Source of the DNA: Acidobacteriota bacterium
Lineage (GTDB): Bacteria > Acidobacteriota > Vicinamibacteria > Vicinamibacterales > UBA8438
DNA length: 6,396 bases
NCBI GenBank assembly: GCA_011523485.1
Contig: WTGR01000524.1
Span: 1 to 6,396, forward strand
Direction of reading: 5' to 3'
The position numbers and the translations under genes were made by a program. The notes under the pieces were generated by a model, which saw only the letters and a program-made list of their open reading frames with translations, ran no database searches and was not told where the DNA came from. Numbering within the stretch: the first letter of the stretch is position 1; each line of letters opens with the position of its first letter. Shown here piece after piece: positions 5,720-6,396 of the stretch.

Positions 5720-6396
5720 TGATTGCGAAGAAGGCCATTCCCCGCCGGACCATGCTGCGCGGCATCGGCGCCACCCTGGCGCTGCCGCTGCTCGACGGGA
5801 TGGTGCCGGCGCTCACCGCGCTGTCGAAGACGGCCGCCAAGCCGATCGCGCGTTTCGGCACCGTGTACGTGCCGAACGGCATCATCATGGCCGGGTGGAC
5901 GCCGGAGACCGAGGGAACGGGCTTCGAGTTCACCCCGACGCTGAAGCCGCTGGAGGCGCACCGGAAGCGCCTGCTGGTGCTGAGCGGCCTCGACAACACC
6001 GGGGCCATGTCGCGCACCGGCAGCCCCGGGGCCCACGCCAAGCCGGCCGGGGCGTTCATGACCGGCGTCGAGCCGCTGCGGACCACGAGCAGCGCGAGCC
6101 TGCAGCTCGGCACCTCGATGGATCAGATCCTGGCCCGCACCATCGGCCAGGAAACGCCCCTGCCGTCGCTCGAGCTCGGCCTCGAAGGCACCGACACGGT
6201 CAACGGCGTCGGCACCTGCGACGTCGGCTTCAGTTGCGCCTACCAGAACCGCCTGGCCTGGAGCAGCCCGACGACGCCGCTGCCGGTCGAGGCGAATCCA
6301 CGCGTGGTCTTCGAGCGGCTCTTCGGCAGCGTCGAGACCACCGACCCGGCGGTGCGCAGGGCGCGCCTGCGCCGGCAGGGCAGCATCATCGACTCG
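5716..6396 (+). CDS. DUF1552 family protein, N-terminal part (cut by window end)
   Basis: 227 residues are visible and the frame is open at the right edge; full members are usually around 430-480 aa, so about half is missing. The start ATG at 5716 overlaps the previous stop as ATGA and has GGAGG (5703-5707) eight bases upstream; a second ATG follows at 5719 but is less well spaced. The N-terminus (PRRTMLRGIGATLALPLLDGM, 9-29, shown to residue 29) has a twin arginine followed by a hydrophobic stretch, fitting Tat export. Family signatures are YVPNGIIMAGWTP (51-63), LSGLDN (89-94), GAHAKPAGAFMTG (105-117) and the cysteine pair C168/C174 in the CDVGFSCAYQN stretch followed by PTTPLPVEANPRVVFERLFG (185-204). 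The family has no established activity but is regularly encoded next to DUF1592-type cytochromes, as here. Tight coupling suggests the two products form a complex or share a step. Confidence 0.93.
   Translation, partial: MMIAKKAIPRRTMLRGIGATLALPLLDGMVPALTALSKTAAKPIARFGTVYVPNGIIMAGWTPETEGTGFEFTPTLKPLEAHRKRLLVLSGLDNTGAMSRTGSPGAHAKPAGAFMTGVEPLRTTSSASLQLGTSMDQILARTIGQETPLPSLELGLEGTDTVNGVGTCDVGFSCAYQNRLAWSSPTTPLPVEANPRVVFERLFGSVETTDPAVRRARLRRQGSIIDS

Noticed and set aside
1..6396. CRISPR arrays, tRNA/rRNA genes, insertion sequences or phage genes
   Set aside because: No spaced direct repeats, cloverleaf-like sequence, transposase motifs or terminal inverted repeats were seen on either strand; the only repetition is the protein-level ankyrin pattern.

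Overview
The window is about 65-70% GC by eye, with a strong preference for G or C in third codon positions. It carries a set of families typical of soil or sediment bacteria with large genomes: an exported ankyrin-repeat protein, a large diheme protein of the DUF1587/DUF1592/DUF1595/DUF1588/DUF1585 type, and a DUF1552 protein. This combination is known mainly from Acidobacteriota (Vicinamibacteria-like), Planctomycetota and Verrucomicrobiota. I favour an uncultured acidobacterium, as an inference from gene content only.

Layout. Two gene blocks diverge from an 84-bp intergenic region (1626-1709). On the minus strand, read leftwards, are a Tat-exported glycosylasparaginase-family Ntn hydrolase (492-1625), then an unrecognised 155-aa protein (32-499) whose GTG start overlaps the hydrolase stop by 8 bases, and possibly the first codons of a further gene (1-31). 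On the plus strand, read rightwards, are an exported ankyrin-repeat protein (1710-3155), a 71-bp gap, a secreted diheme DUF1592-type protein (3227-5719), and a DUF1552 protein coupled to it by an ATGA overlap (5716 onwards, cut by the window edge).

How they may work together. All four recognisable proteins carry export signals (Sec or Tat), so this is probably an envelope or periplasmic locus. The diheme protein has one CxxCH near each end and a beta-rich, carbohydrate-binding-like segment in the middle. With its DUF1552 partner it belongs to a widely distributed but functionally uncharacterised pair. The divergent hydrolase belongs to a family that cuts the GlcNAc-Asn bond of N-glycopeptides or isoaspartyl/asparagine amides. 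A role in processing glycosylated or polysaccharide material outside the cytoplasm is a reasonable hypothesis, not shown by the sequence. The best candidate for an undescribed system is the ankyrin / diheme DUF1592 / DUF1552 module. No RNA genes, mobile elements, CRISPR arrays or phage genes were seen.
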